Shown one piece after another: positions 1 to 8,337 of a DNA stretch of 64,000 bases (its first letter is position 1; each line of letters starts with the position of its first letter). The DNA lies in assembly GCF_036075115.1 (NCBI RefSeq), contig NZ_CP107958.1:4402001-4466000 (forward strand). The letters run 5' to 3'. The notes below the pieces were generated by a model. It ran no database searches and was not told the DNA's origin. It saw only the letters and a program-made list of their open reading frames with translations. A program made the position numbers and the translations under genes. The stretch comes from Streptomyces sp. NBC_00377 (GTDB lineage: Bacteria > Actinomycetota > Actinomycetes > Streptomycetales > Streptomycetaceae).

Positions 1-660
1 CCGCACAACCCGACCGGCACGGTCCTCACCCGTGAGGAGCTGACGGCGGTCGCCGAGCTGGCGGTGGAGCGGGACCTGCTGGTCGTGACGGACGAGGTGT
101 ACGAGCACCTGGTGTTCGACGAGGCCGAGCACGTGCCGCCGGCGACGCTGCCCGGGATGCGGGAGCGGACGGTCACCATCGGCAGCGCGGGCAAGACGTT
201 CTCGTTCACGGGCTGGAAGGTCGGCTGGGTCACGGCGGCGCCGGGGCTGGTGACGGCGGTGCGGGCGGCGAAGCAGTTCCTGACGTACGTCGCGTCGGGG
301 CCCTTCCAGTACGCGGCGGCCGAAGCGCTGACACTCCCGGACGCCTACTTCGAGGCGTTCCGCGAGGACATGCGGGCCAAGCGGGACCTGCTGTCGGCGG
401 GCCTGAGGGAGGCGGGCTTCGAGGTCTACAACCCCTCGGGCACGTACTTCATCACCACCGACATCCGCCCCCTCGGCGACACGGACGGCATCGCCTTCTG
501 CCGCGCCCTGCCCGAACGCGCGGGCGTCGTCGCCATCCCGAATGCGGTCTTCTACGACCACAAGGACGAGGGGGCGCCCTTCGTACGGTTCGCGTTCTGC
601 AAACGCACGGATGTCCTGACGGACGCGACGGAACGGCTCCGCAAGGCATTCGCGCACTGA
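1..660 (+). CDS. PLP-dependent aminotransferase (class I/II), C-terminal part; 5' end lies outside the window
   Basis: The frame is open from the first base, so the gene starts upstream. The 219 residues seen are a little over half of the usual length of about 390. Fold-type I landmarks are present: PHNPTG at visible residues 1-6, DEVYEHL at 31-37, the Schiff-base lysine in SAGKTFSFTGWK (K65), and the substrate-carboxylate arginine in FVRFAFCK near residue 196. The family transfers amino groups between amino and 2-oxo acids with pyridoxal phosphate; the substrate cannot be told from this. Oddly, three further copies of only the C-terminal half follow downstream, interleaved with toxin-antitoxin and nuclease genes. 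This is the only copy that keeps the catalytic lysine. Confidence 0.92.
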   Translation, partial: PHNPTGTVLTREELTAVAELAVERDLLVVTDEVYEHLVFDEAEHVPPATLPGMRERTVTIGSAGKTFSFTGWKVGWVTAAPGLVTAVRAAKQFLTYVASGPFQYAAAEALTLPDAYFEAFREDMRAKRDLLSAGLREAGFEVYNPSGTYFITTDIRPLGDTDGIAFCRALPERAGVVAIPNAVFYDHKDEGAPFVRFAFCKRTDVLTDATERLRKAFAH

Positions 661-808
661 CCGCCGCGCTGCGGGACCGGTCGACGCGTCCCCCGCCGCA
701 TGCCACGCCTCACCTGCCCGGCACTTTCGCACCGGAGGCCGGCACCTCGGCCCTTGCCGCACCGACAGGGACGGACGTACAATTTCCTGTACGTGGAAGG
801 GGTCAATT

Positions 809-1066
809 GTGAAGACCATGACGTATTCCGAGTCGCGCGCACGGTACGCCGAGGTGCTCAACTCCGTCACCGACGATCGCGAAGAGGTCGTCATCACCCG
901 GGCCGGACACGAGCCGGTCGTCATCGTTTCCCTTGAGGACTACGAGTCCCTGAAGGAGACGGCGTACCTGCTGCGCAGTCCGGCCAACGCCCGGCGCCTG
1001 CTCGCGTCCATCGACGAGCTGGAAAGCGGCGGCGGCACCGTGCGTGAGCTGGCGACCGGCGAGTAA
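809..1066 (+). CDS. yefM: YefM/Phd-family antitoxin
   Basis: An 85-residue protein starting at GTG with a good ribosome-binding site (GGAAGGGG at 795-802). The beginning (TYSESRARYAEVLNSV) and the centre (VVITRAGHEPVVIVSLEDYESL) are the standard YefM fold, followed by an acidic C-terminal tail that would wrap the toxin. It should neutralise the YoeB-like nuclease encoded directly downstream and repress the pair's promoter. An alternative start is the ATG at 818. The pair sits between the intact aminotransferase gene and the first displaced copy of its 3' half. Confidence 0.9.
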   Translation: MKTMTYSESRARYAEVLNSVTDDREEVVITRAGHEPVVIVSLEDYESLKETAYLLRSPANARRLLASIDELESGGGTVRELATGE

Positions 1067-1076
1067 GGGCCGCGAG

Positions 1077-1337
1077 TTGAAGATCACCTTCTCTTCCCGT
1101 GCCTGGGAGGACTACCTGTGGTGGCAGCTTCAGGACCGGAAGATCCTCAAGCGCATCAACACGCTCATCGCGGACATCACCCGGAACGGCAACGAGGGCA
1201 TCGGCAAACCGGAACCGCTCAAGCACGGATTCCAGGGCTACTGGTCACGCCGCATCAACGACGAGCACCGGCTGATCTACAAGGCCACCGAGGACGGCGT
1301 CCTGATCGCTCAGTGCCGCTATCACTACGAAAGCTGA
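1077..1337 (+). CDS. yoeB: YoeB/Txe-family mRNA interferase toxin
   Basis: An 86-residue toxin. From the TTG at 1077 the numbering falls exactly on E. coli YoeB: E46 (GKPEPLK), R65 (EHRLIYK) and H83 (CRYHY) are all present, so the ribosome-dependent mRNA cleavage site looks intact. The motif WSRRINDEHRL is diagnostic. A GTG at 1044 is in frame and would add 11 residues overlapping the antitoxin; TTG is preferred because it gives the family length and follows an AAGGG at 1065-1069. It forms a two-gene operon with the YefM antitoxin, with 10 nt between them. Confidence 0.9.
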   Translation: MKITFSSRAWEDYLWWQLQDRKILKRINTLIADITRNGNEGIGKPEPLKHGFQGYWSRRINDEHRLIYKATEDGVLIAQCRYHYES

Positions 1338-1398
1338 CGGAACCCGGGGGTCGGGCACAGCACCCTTCTCACAACTGACCCGCGTCGCAGACAAATAG

Positions 1399-1851
1399 GC
1401 GTGCGAACACGGAGTGGGCTGGGTTACCGGCGCCCCCGATCTCGTCGCCGCCGTCCGCTCGGCCAAGCAGTTCCTGACGTATGTCGCCTCCGGGCCCTTC
1501 CAATACGCCGTGGCCGAGGCCCTGCGCCTGCCCGACTCGTACTTCGCGGACTTCCGCGCGGACATGCTGGCCAAACGGAACCTGCTCGCGGGCGGCCTGG
1601 AGCGGGCGGGCTTCAAGGTCTTCCGCCCGGCCGGCACGTACTTCATCACCACCGACATCCGGCCCCTTGGCGAGAGCGACGGTTTCACCTTCTGCCGTGC
1701 GCTGCCGGAGCGCTGCGGGGTGGTAGCGATCCCCAACGCGGTCTTCTACGACCACCGCGAGCAGGGTGCACCCTTTGTTCGCTTCGCGTTCTGCAAGCGG
1801 ACAGGCGTGCTGGCGGACGCGGCCACCCGACTCAAGACGCTGGCCGCCTGA
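1399..1851 (+). pseudogene. Displaced aminotransferase C-terminal half, copy 2
   Basis: An in-frame match to the C-terminal half of the aminotransferase at the left edge, starting at GVGWVTGAP and running to the stop (VRFAFCKRTGVLADAATRLKTLAA). It begins immediately after an in-frame TAG at 1396-1398 and lacks the N-terminal domain and the PLP lysine, so it cannot be an active transaminase alone. Reading remains uninterrupted and third-position GC is high, so it is either a recent displacement or still used by recombination. It differs from the intact copy at many residues, so it is not a recent tandem duplicate. Confidence 0.85.
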
Positions 1852-2025
1852 CAGCCACAGACGTACCAGCACATGTACCGGCCACACGGCCTGATTGCTC
1901 CGAGCCGCCGCGCACCCGCACTCGACTGCCGCCTGGGCGACCGGGACACCGGTGACGACCAGGAACAACCACGTCCGGCGACGGCGGTGCCGACGGCACG
2001 GGCCTGGCCGGCGGGGAGTCCCTCG

Positions 2026-2580
2026 TCAGCAGGTGTCCCCCTCGGGTTCCGGACGTGGGAGTTCGTCGAGGTCGAGGGTGAAGGTGCGGCCGTCGGCCAG
2101 GGGGATGGGGAGCTTGCCCGTGCCGTACGCGTGGGTGTGTGCCGCGATGTAACCGGTGGCGGTCGGCTGGGTGTGAAGGACGACTTCCTGGGCGTAGGGG
2201 TCCACGACCAGGTAGATCGGGATTCCGTAGCGGCCGTACTTCGCGGTGCAGTCGTCGTAGTCCTTGCGTGCGGAAGAGGTCGAGACGACCTCGGAGATCA
2301 GCAGGACGTCCTCGAAGCTGTAGCGCTTGCCTTCCTTGCGTGCGTCCTCGCGCAGGATCGCCAGATCGGGGGCGGAGTTCTCGTCGGCGGGGAAGTCGAT
2401 GTAGACGTCGGAGGTGACCTTCGCGTGACGGCCGAGGGCGAGAGCGGAGTCGATCTGCATCGACCTGATGGTGCTGGAGTGCTCTTCGCTCTGCGGGGTC
2501 ATGATCACCTTTCCGTCGGCCCCGAACAGGACCGTGTACCCCTTGGGGAACTCGGTGTGCACGATCGCGTCGACGCTCAT
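2026..2580 (-). CDS. Uma2-family (DUF820) putative endonuclease
   Basis: A 184-residue protein with the layout of the Uma2 family, a restriction-endonuclease-like (PD-(D/E)XK) fold: an N-terminal segment with MTPQSEEHSSTIRSM, then VYIDFPADENSAPDLAILRE (the conserved PDL), then VLLISEVVSTSSARKDYDDCTAKYGRYGIPIYLVVD. Members are abundant in Streptomyces and of unknown role. It is encoded opposite to the aminotransferase fragments and fills the space between copies 2 and 3. Unlike the other two cargo cassettes it has no visible partner gene. Confidence 0.85.
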   Translation of the reverse strand: MSVDAIVHTEFPKGYTVLFGADGKVIMTPQSEEHSSTIRSMQIDSALALGRHAKVTSDVYIDFPADENSAPDLAILREDARKEGKRYSFEDVLLISEVVSTSSARKDYDDCTAKYGRYGIPIYLVVDPYAQEVVLHTQPTATGYIAAHTHAYGTGKLPIPLADGRTFTLDLDELPRPEPEGDTC

Positions 2581-2740
2581 GGACGGCTCCTTCCCGTGTG
2601 TGGTCAGGATACGACGGACAGTGCCGCGTCACCGAGCCCGTCGGTACGGTCGGCAGACCGGTCAGGGCAGGTTGCGCGGCCCGCTCACCGCCGGTGCCGG
2701 GGATCCGCAGCGGGGCCTGCCGCACGACATAGGAATAGGT

Positions 2741-3193
2741 AGGCGACGAGGCGTCGCCTGGGTCACGGCGGCGCCCGCGCTCGTCACGGCGGTGCGCTCG
2801 GCGAAGCAGTACCTGACCTACGTGGCGTCAGGACCGTTCCAGTACGCGGTCGCCGAGGCACTCGCCCTGCCGGACACCTATATCGACGCCTTCCGCGCGG
2901 ACATGCTCACCAAGCGCGACCTGCTGGCGGCGGAGCTCGCGGACGCGGGCTTCTCGGTCTTCCGCCCGGCCGGCACCTACTTCGTCACCACCGGCATCCG
3001 CCCCCTCGGCGAGAGCGACGGCATCGCCTTCTGCCGCGCCCTGCCTGAGCGGGCGGGTGTCGTCGCGATCCCCAACGCCGTCTTCAACGACCACAAAGAG
3101 GCCGGCGCACCATACGTCCGGTTCGCGTTCTGCAAACGCACTGAGGTGCTGACGGATGCGGCGGAACGGCTCCGCAAAGCGTTCGCGCACTGA
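2741..3193 (+). pseudogene. Displaced aminotransferase C-terminal half, copy 3
   Basis: It matches the intact gene from GVAWVTAAPALVTAV to the C-terminus LRKAFAH, the same final residues as the intact copy. The frame happens to be open further upstream, but homology starts only at about 2750. There is no PLP lysine and no recognisable start with a ribosome-binding site, so a truncated non-catalytic product or no product is expected. It follows the Uma2 gene and precedes the RelE/Phd pair. Confidence 0.85.
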
Positions 3194-3209
3194 CCCATGT
3201 CAGGAGTGC

Positions 3210-3476
3210 TCAGGTGTCGTAGACGGTGGAGCGATGCCTGACGTGCACGACCCACACCACCAGCTCGCCGTTGTCGATTGTGTAGATCACGCGGTAGTAG
3301 TCGCCTACCCGTAGGCGCCGCCGGTCGGGCTGGGAGACGAGGGCCGTGGTGTTGAACCCCATCGGGTCGTTCTCCAGCTCAGCCAGCTTGGCCAAAATGC
3401 GGAGGGCCATGTCTCGCGGCACCTTGCGGAGTTCGGCCTGAGCCTCGGCTCGGAAGACGGTGCGGTACTCACTCAC
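3210..3476 (-). CDS. RelE/ParE-family toxin
   Basis: An 88-residue basic protein with the RelE fold pattern: an N-terminal FRAEAQAELRKVP helix pair, RLRVGDYYRVIYTID in the central strands and VVWVVHVRHRSTVY at the C-terminus. RelE-type members cleave mRNA on the ribosome and ParE-type members poison gyrase; the sequence alone does not decide which. Its start overlaps the end of the antitoxin gene by 8 nt, giving the antitoxin-first order usual for these pairs. The pair lies between aminotransferase copies 3 and 4. Confidence 0.88.
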   Translation of the reverse strand: MSEYRTVFRAEAQAELRKVPRDMALRILAKLAELENDPMGFNTTALVSQPDRRRLRVGDYYRVIYTIDNGELVVWVVHVRHRSTVYDT

Positions 3477-3738
3477 TGCGCGCCAGCGTCTCCCTCATGA
3501 TGTCCTCGATAGGGATGCCGGGTGCCCGGTTGGTCATGCGCTCGTCGATGATCCGGTTGATCTCGCGCTCTTCCCACTCCTGGTATCTGCGCAGCACTTC
3601 GATGGACACCACGGCGGCGACCTGCTTGCCGCGCCGCGTGATGACGGTAGGTACGTCGTCCCGGTCGGCCCGCTCCACGACCTCGGCCAGGTGTGCCCGG
3701 ACATCGCGGATCGACTCTATGGGCATGGGCTGCGTCAT
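3469..3738 (-). CDS. Phd/YefM-family antitoxin
   Basis: An 89-residue antitoxin beginning MTQPMPIESIRDVRAHLAEV. The core VPTVITRRGKQVAAVVSIEVL is the Phd fold, and the long charged C-terminal part (EEREINRIIDERMTNR) should contact the toxin. A frame open 26 codons further upstream gives residues unlike the family, so the ATG at 3738 is chosen. It is co-transcribed and overlapping with the RelE-type toxin. Confidence 0.88.
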   Translation of the reverse strand: MTQPMPIESIRDVRAHLAEVVERADRDDVPTVITRRGKQVAAVVSIEVLRRYQEWEEREINRIIDERMTNRAPGIPIEDIMRETLARSE

Positions 3739-3824
3739 GTACCCAAGGGTACCGAGTGTCTCATGTGTACACAACAGCCCACTGTCTCTCGAGCGTGTAG
3801 TCCCGTGGGCCCTCACGCGAATAC

Positions 3825-4080
3825 GTGCGCGAACGAGGCGTCGCCTGGGCTACCGGCAGCCGGGAACTAACTCGTGACCGCCGTCCGGACCGCCAAGCAG
3901 TACCTGACCTACGTCAGCTCGGGTCCGTTCCAGTACGCGATCGCCGAAGCACTGCGGCTACCGGTCTCGTACTTCGATGGCTTCCGCGCCGGTCTCCAGC
4001 GCAAGGGCGGCCTGCTCGGCGACGGACTGCGCGCGGCCGGGTTCAAGGTCTACCAGAGCTGGAACGGAGCAGAATCCTCG
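3825..4080 (+). pseudogene. Displaced aminotransferase fragment, copy 4 (frameshifted and truncated)
   Basis: The decayed fourth copy. One frame carries RGVAWATGSREL and the next frame carries VTAVRTAKQYLTYVSSGPFQY to GFKVYQSWNG, so a frameshift lies between about 3860 and 3874. Homology stops near 4065, before the GTYF(I/V)TT segment. It is the furthest from the intact gene and the most degraded, as expected for the oldest insertion if displacement works from the intact gene outward. Confidence 0.8.
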
Positions 4081-4258
4081 CCTCGCCGCACGTCACACAC
4101 ATGCGATTCCGCGTCACACATGCCCGGACCACGCCCTCCAGCGGAGTGCCGGCCCCGCCTAGGCAGCCGACCAGCCCTTCTCGACAGCCCGACGCAAGCG
4201 GCCGAGCGCGGCACGCGTCGAGCCGAGCGAAGCAGACCGAGAAGCAGACCGAACGGAA

Positions 4259-4295
4259 GCGGGCGCCCGTCCACAGGCTGTGGACGGGCGCCCGC
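4259..4295 (-). terminator. Strong hairpin terminator, 17-bp perfect stem
   Basis: GCGGGCGCCCGTCCACA (4259-4275) pairs with TGTGGACGGGCGCCCGC (4279-4295) across a 3-nt loop. It sits 24 nt past the stop of the YbjN-like gene and can also stop readthrough from the aminotransferase-fragment array. Confidence 0.85.
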
Positions 4296-4319
4296 TCGAC
4301 GTACAGGCAGGTCGGGGAC

Positions 4320-4892
4320 CTACTCGTCGTCCTCGGTCTTCTCGGCGTTCTCGGCGTTCTCGACGCCGTCGCCGGGCTTCTCGTCGGCGTCACCGGCCGC
4401 CGGCTCCAGGCCCAGCTGCTCCACGAGCCACTTGTCGAACTCGATCGCCGCCCGCACCCAGCTCACCGTCGAGGAGACGAAGAGCTCGATGTTGACGCCG
4501 GCGCCGATCAGCAGCTGCGCCTCGCCGATGAGGCGGACGGTGCCGTCGTCGTGGGTGTGGGTGTAGACCTTGGGCCACAGGGTGCGGCGGTTCCAGTCGT
4601 CGATCGACTCGAGCAGCTGCGCCTTGTCGTCGATCCCGTGGGGCCGGTCGTAGAACGTCCGCACCGAGTAGACCGCCTGGTCGCCCTCGCCGCGGAACAT
4701 GAAGTACGTGCGGAACTCCTCCCACGGCGCCGCGAGGTCACCCTCGTCGTCGACGACGTACTTCAGCTCCATCTGGTCGAGAAGCTGCTTCACGAGGTCC
4801 TGATCCGGGACGACGGGGCCCGCCGGTCCACCCTGGGGCTGCGGCTCTGGCTGACCCCCGAAGTTCGGAATCGAGGACGGGTCGATGCTCAC
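4320..4892 (-). CDS. YbjN-domain protein
   Basis: A 190-residue acidic protein. The GTG at 4892 is chosen because it follows GAAGGG with suitable spacing. A disordered Pro/Gly-rich start is followed by a YbjN-like domain, related to type III secretion chaperone folds, from LVKQLLDQMELKYVVDDEGDLAAPW to about residue 150, then an acidic tail ending EKTEDDE. YbjN-type proteins are widespread in actinobacteria without a firm function. I assign the family from pattern only. Confidence 0.65.
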   Translation of the reverse strand: MSIDPSSIPNFGGQPEPQPQGGPAGPVVPDQDLVKQLLDQMELKYVVDDEGDLAAPWEEFRTYFMFRGEGDQAVYSVRTFYDRPHGIDDKAQLLESIDDWNRRTLWPKVYTHTHDDGTVRLIGEAQLLIGAGVNIELFVSSTVSWVRAAIEFDKWLVEQLGLEPAAGDADEKPGDGVENAENAEKTEDDE

Positions 4893-5034
4893 CGTGATTT
4901 TCCCTTCGTACGGATCCCGCCATCCTCCCCCATGCGGGGAGGGGGGTGGCAAGCCCGGCAGGGGCCTGTCAGCCCTCAGCTGACATGATCCGGCCTGTCG
5001 TACCAAGGGACGGTTACGGGTGGAGGGGGATCGC

Positions 5035-5562
5035 ATGGCGAACGGGCGAAGCGATACGGGCGGGCGGCTCGGGACACCTGTGCCGCCGGAGCCGGGCGGC
5101 CGGACCAGGTGGGGCCTGGTGGCGGCCATCCTGGCGCTGCCGGTGCTGCTGGTCGTCGGCCTGCTGGTGCTGACCGCCGTCTGGGTGCTGAGCGACGACG
5201 AGGAAACGGACGGGACCCGGCTCCAGGAGGTGCCCTGCGCCGAGGCGCTGGCGTTCGGCGGAGCCGAGCTGCCGGTGGGCGCGCGGGACGCGAAGTGCAC
5301 GGTGCAGTCCTGGCTGGACACGAACTACCAGGCCGACTTCCGCATGCCGCGCGCGGACGTGAGCGCCTGGCTCGCGGACGCCTATCCCGAGGCGCCCGGC
5401 CCGGGCGGTCCGGGCACCGAGGCCTGCGGGTCCGGCTCGGACTACTGCTTCCAGCTCGACGTCACCGAACGCCCCGGAGCCGAGGCGTACTACGTCCATG
5501 TGAACGTGGCGTACGAGAACGCCGAGACCGCGCGGGTGCGGTACTCGGCGTTCACGACGTGA
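5035..5562 (+). CDS. Membrane-anchored protein of unknown function
   Basis: A 175-residue protein from the ATG at 5035, which has GGAGGGG 6 nt upstream. Residues about 26-53 (WGLVAAILALPVLLVVGLL and following) form one membrane helix. The remainder is extracytoplasmic, with four cysteines (VPCAE, AKCTV, EACGS, DYCFQ) that could form two disulfides. It converges on clpB, whose stop is 41 nt away. I do not recognise the family. Confidence 0.8.
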   Translation: MANGRSDTGGRLGTPVPPEPGGRTRWGLVAAILALPVLLVVGLLVLTAVWVLSDDEETDGTRLQEVPCAEALAFGGAELPVGARDAKCTVQSWLDTNYQADFRMPRADVSAWLADAYPEAPGPGGPGTEACGSGSDYCFQLDVTERPGAEAYYVHVNVAYENAETARVRYSAFTT

Positions 5563-5603
5563 CGTGAGCGCGGGCCGAAGCAGGAACCGGAGGAGCGGGA
5601 GCG

Positions 5604-8216
5604 CTACAGCGTCTTGCCCGTCCGGCCCGTCGTCGGGCCCACGATCAGGCCCTCGGCGTCGCCGAAGGTGTCCACACGGACCGTGTCGCCGTCCTTGACC
5701 TCGCCCGCCAGGATCTCCTTGGCGAGTCGGTCGCCGATGGCCGTCTGGACCAGGCGGCGCAGCGGCCGGGCGCCGTAGGCCGGGTCGTTGCCCTCGTCGG
5801 CGAGCCAGGCCAGGGCGGCGTCGGTGACCTCCAGGGTGAGGCGGCGTTCGGCGAGCCGCTTGGCCAGGCGGTCGATCTGGAGGCGGGCGATCCGTCCCAG
5901 CTCGGTCTTGTTGAGGGCCGAGAAGACGACGAGGTCGTCGAGCCGGTTGAGGAACTCCGGCTTGAAGGAGGCCCTCACCACCTCGAGGACCTGCTCCTTC
6001 TTCTCCGCCTCGGTGGACAGCGGGTCCACGAGGTACTGGCTGCCCAGGTTCGACGTCAGCACCAGGATGGTGTTGCGGAAGTCGACGGTGCGGCCCTGGC
6101 CGTCGGTGAGCCGGCCGTCGTCCAGGACCTGGAGCAGGACGTCGAAGACCTCCGGGTGCGCCTTCTCCACCTCGTCGAGCAGGACCACGCTGTACGGGCG
6201 CCTGCGCACCGCTTCCGTGAGCTGGCCGCCCTCCTCGTAGCCGATGTAACCGGGGGGCGCGCCGACCAGGCGGGCGACGCTGTGCTTCTCGCCGTACTCC
6301 GACATGTCGATGCGGATCATCGCCCGCTCGTCGTCGAAGAGGAAGTCGGCGAGGGCCTTGGCCAGTTCGGTCTTGCCGACGCCGGTCGGGCCGAGGAACA
6401 GGAAGGAGCCGGTGGGGCGGTCGGGGTCGGCGATGCCCGCGCGGGAGCGCCGTACGGCGTCGGAGACCGCCTGGACCGCCTCCGCCTGGCCGATGAGGCG
6501 CCGGCCCAGCTCCTCCTCCATGCGCAGCAGCTTCTGCGTCTCGCCCTCCATGAGGCGGCCGGCGGGGATACCGGTCCAGGAGGCGACGACGTCGGCGATG
6601 TCGTCGGAGCCGACCTCCTCCTTGACCATGGTGTCCTGTGCGGCCTCCTCCTCGGCCTCGGACGCGGCTTCGAGGTCGCGTTCCAGGGTCGGGATCTCGC
6701 CGTAGAGCAGCTTGCTGGCGGTGTCGAAGTCTCCGTCGCGCTGGGCGCGCTCGGCCTGTCCGCGCAGTTCGTCGAGCTTCTCCTTGAGCTCGCCGACCCG
6801 GTTGAGGGACTGCTTCTCCTTCTCCCAGCGGGCGGTGAGCTGGCGCAGCTCCTCCTCCTTGTCGGCGAGGTCGCGGCGCAGCTTGTCCAGTCGCTCGCGG
6901 GAGGCGGCGTCCGTCTCCTTGCTGAGCGCCAGCTCCTCCATCTTCAGCCGGTCCACGGACCGCTGGAGCTCGTCGATCTCGACCGGCGAGGAGTCGATCT
7001 CCATGCGGAGGCGGGAGGCGGCCTCGTCGACGAGGTCGATGGCCTTGTCGGGGAGGAAGCGGGAGGTGATGTACCGGTCGGAGAGGGTCGCGGCGGCGAC
7101 CAGGGCCGCGTCCGCGATCTGCACCTTGTGGTGGGCCTCGTAGCGGCCCTTGAGGCCGCGCAGGATGGCGATGGTGTCCTCGACCGTCGGTTCGGCCACC
7201 AGCACCTGCTGGAAGCGGCGCTCCAGGGCCGGGTCCTTCTCGATGCGCTCCCGGTACTCGTCGAGCGTCGTGGCGCCGACCATGCGCAGTTCACCGCGCG
7301 CGAGCATCGGCTTGAGCATGTTGCCTGCGTCCATGGCGGAGTCGCCGCCGGCGCCCGCGCCGACGACCGTGTGCAGCTCGTCGATGAAGGTGATGATCTG
7401 GCCTTCGGAGCCCTTGATCTCGGCCAGGACGGTCTTGAGCCGTTCCTCGAACTCACCGCGGTACTTGGCGCCCGCGACCATCGCGCCGAGGTCGAGCGCG
7501 ACGAGCCGCTTGTTCTTGAGGGACTCGGGCACGTCGCCCTTGACGATGCGCTGTGCCAGGCCCTCGACGACGGCGGTCTTGCCGACGCCGGGTTCGCCGA
7601 TGAGCACGGGGTTGTTCTTGGTGCGCCGGGAGAGGACCTGGACGACGCGCCGGATCTCCTGGTCCCGTCCGATGACGGGGTCGAGCTTGCCCTCGCGGGC
7701 GGCGGCGGTGAAGTCGGTGCCGAACTTCTCGAGGGCCTTGTACTGGCCTTCGGGGTCGGCGCTGGTCACCCGGCGGCCGCCGCGGGCCTTCTGGAAGGCC
7801 TCCTGGAGCTTCTTCGGGGTGGCCCCCTGCCGGCTGAGCACGTCTGCGGCCTGTCCGCCCTTGGCGGCGATGCCGATCAGCAGGTGCTCGGTCGACAGGT
7901 ACTCGTCGCCGAGGTCACGGGCCCGGCTCTGCGCGTCGGCGATGACGGCGAGCAGCTCGCGGTTGGGCTGCGGGGGCGCGACGGTGGATCCGGTCACGCT
8001 GGGCAGCGCGCCGATCACCCTCTCGGCCCCGGCCCGTACGGCCGCCTGGTCGGCGTCCACGGCGGCCAGAAGGTCGACGATGTTGTCGTTCTCCTGCCCC
8101 TGGAGCAGCGCCAGCAGCAGGTGGGCGGGGATGAGGTCGGCGTGTCCCTGGGACACGGCGGTGTTGCTGGCCGCGTTGATCGCGTCCCGGCTCCGGTTGG
8201 TCAGCTCGGCGTCCAC
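5604..8216 (-). CDS. clpB: ClpB protein disaggregase (Hsp100, AAA+)
   Basis: 870 residues, the usual ClpB length. It has an N-terminal substrate domain (about 1-150), AAA+ domain 1 with Walker A GEPGVGKT and Walker B FIDELHT, the coiled-coil middle domain (about 405-525) that contacts DnaK, and AAA+ domain 2 with Walker A GPTGVGKT and Walker B LLDEVEKAHPEV. ClpB threads aggregated proteins through its hexameric pore in cooperation with DnaK/DnaJ/GrpE, all encoded 35 kb to the right. A HAIR operator 61 nt upstream of the start predicts repression by HspR, as is established for Streptomyces clpB. Confidence 0.98.
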   Translation of the reverse strand: MDAELTNRSRDAINAASNTAVSQGHADLIPAHLLLALLQGQENDNIVDLLAAVDADQAAVRAGAERVIGALPSVTGSTVAPPQPNRELLAVIADAQSRARDLGDEYLSTEHLLIGIAAKGGQAADVLSRQGATPKKLQEAFQKARGGRRVTSADPEGQYKALEKFGTDFTAAAREGKLDPVIGRDQEIRRVVQVLSRRTKNNPVLIGEPGVGKTAVVEGLAQRIVKGDVPESLKNKRLVALDLGAMVAGAKYRGEFEERLKTVLAEIKGSEGQIITFIDELHTVVGAGAGGDSAMDAGNMLKPMLARGELRMVGATTLDEYRERIEKDPALERRFQQVLVAEPTVEDTIAILRGLKGRYEAHHKVQIADAALVAAATLSDRYITSRFLPDKAIDLVDEAASRLRMEIDSSPVEIDELQRSVDRLKMEELALSKETDAASRERLDKLRRDLADKEEELRQLTARWEKEKQSLNRVGELKEKLDELRGQAERAQRDGDFDTASKLLYGEIPTLERDLEAASEAEEEAAQDTMVKEEVGSDDIADVVASWTGIPAGRLMEGETQKLLRMEEELGRRLIGQAEAVQAVSDAVRRSRAGIADPDRPTGSFLFLGPTGVGKTELAKALADFLFDDERAMIRIDMSEYGEKHSVARLVGAPPGYIGYEEGGQLTEAVRRRPYSVVLLDEVEKAHPEVFDVLLQVLDDGRLTDGQGRTVDFRNTILVLTSNLGSQYLVDPLSTEAEKKEQVLEVVRASFKPEFLNRLDDLVVFSALNKTELGRIARLQIDRLAKRLAERRLTLEVTDAALAWLADEGNDPAYGARPLRRLVQTAIGDRLAKEILAGEVKDGDTVRVDTFGDAEGLIVGPTTGRTGKTL

Positions 8217-8276
8217 GTTCGCTGTCTCCTCCTTGCGTCAGCGCTCTCCCGTACTGACTGTGTCAGCGTACACAAA

Positions 8277-8297
8277 GTTGAGTCTATTCCGCTCAAG
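8277..8297 (-). promoter_or_regulatory. HAIR operator (HspR binding site) upstream of clpB
   Basis: GTTGAGT-N7-GCTCAAG: six of seven positions in each half match the HspR consensus CTTGAGT-N7-ACTCAAG, with exactly 7 nt of spacer (8284-8290). It lies between clpB and the divergent PPOX gene. HspR, encoded in this window, should hold clpB off except on heat shock. Confidence 0.85.
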
Positions 8298-8337
8298 GTG
8301 TGCACCGGGAGTCCGGGACGCGTTAGGTTCCCGGACC

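Noticed and set aside
2468..2740. N-terminal extension of aminotransferase copy 3
   Set aside because: The frame is open by chance across the Uma2 start region; homology to aminotransferase begins only at about 2750.
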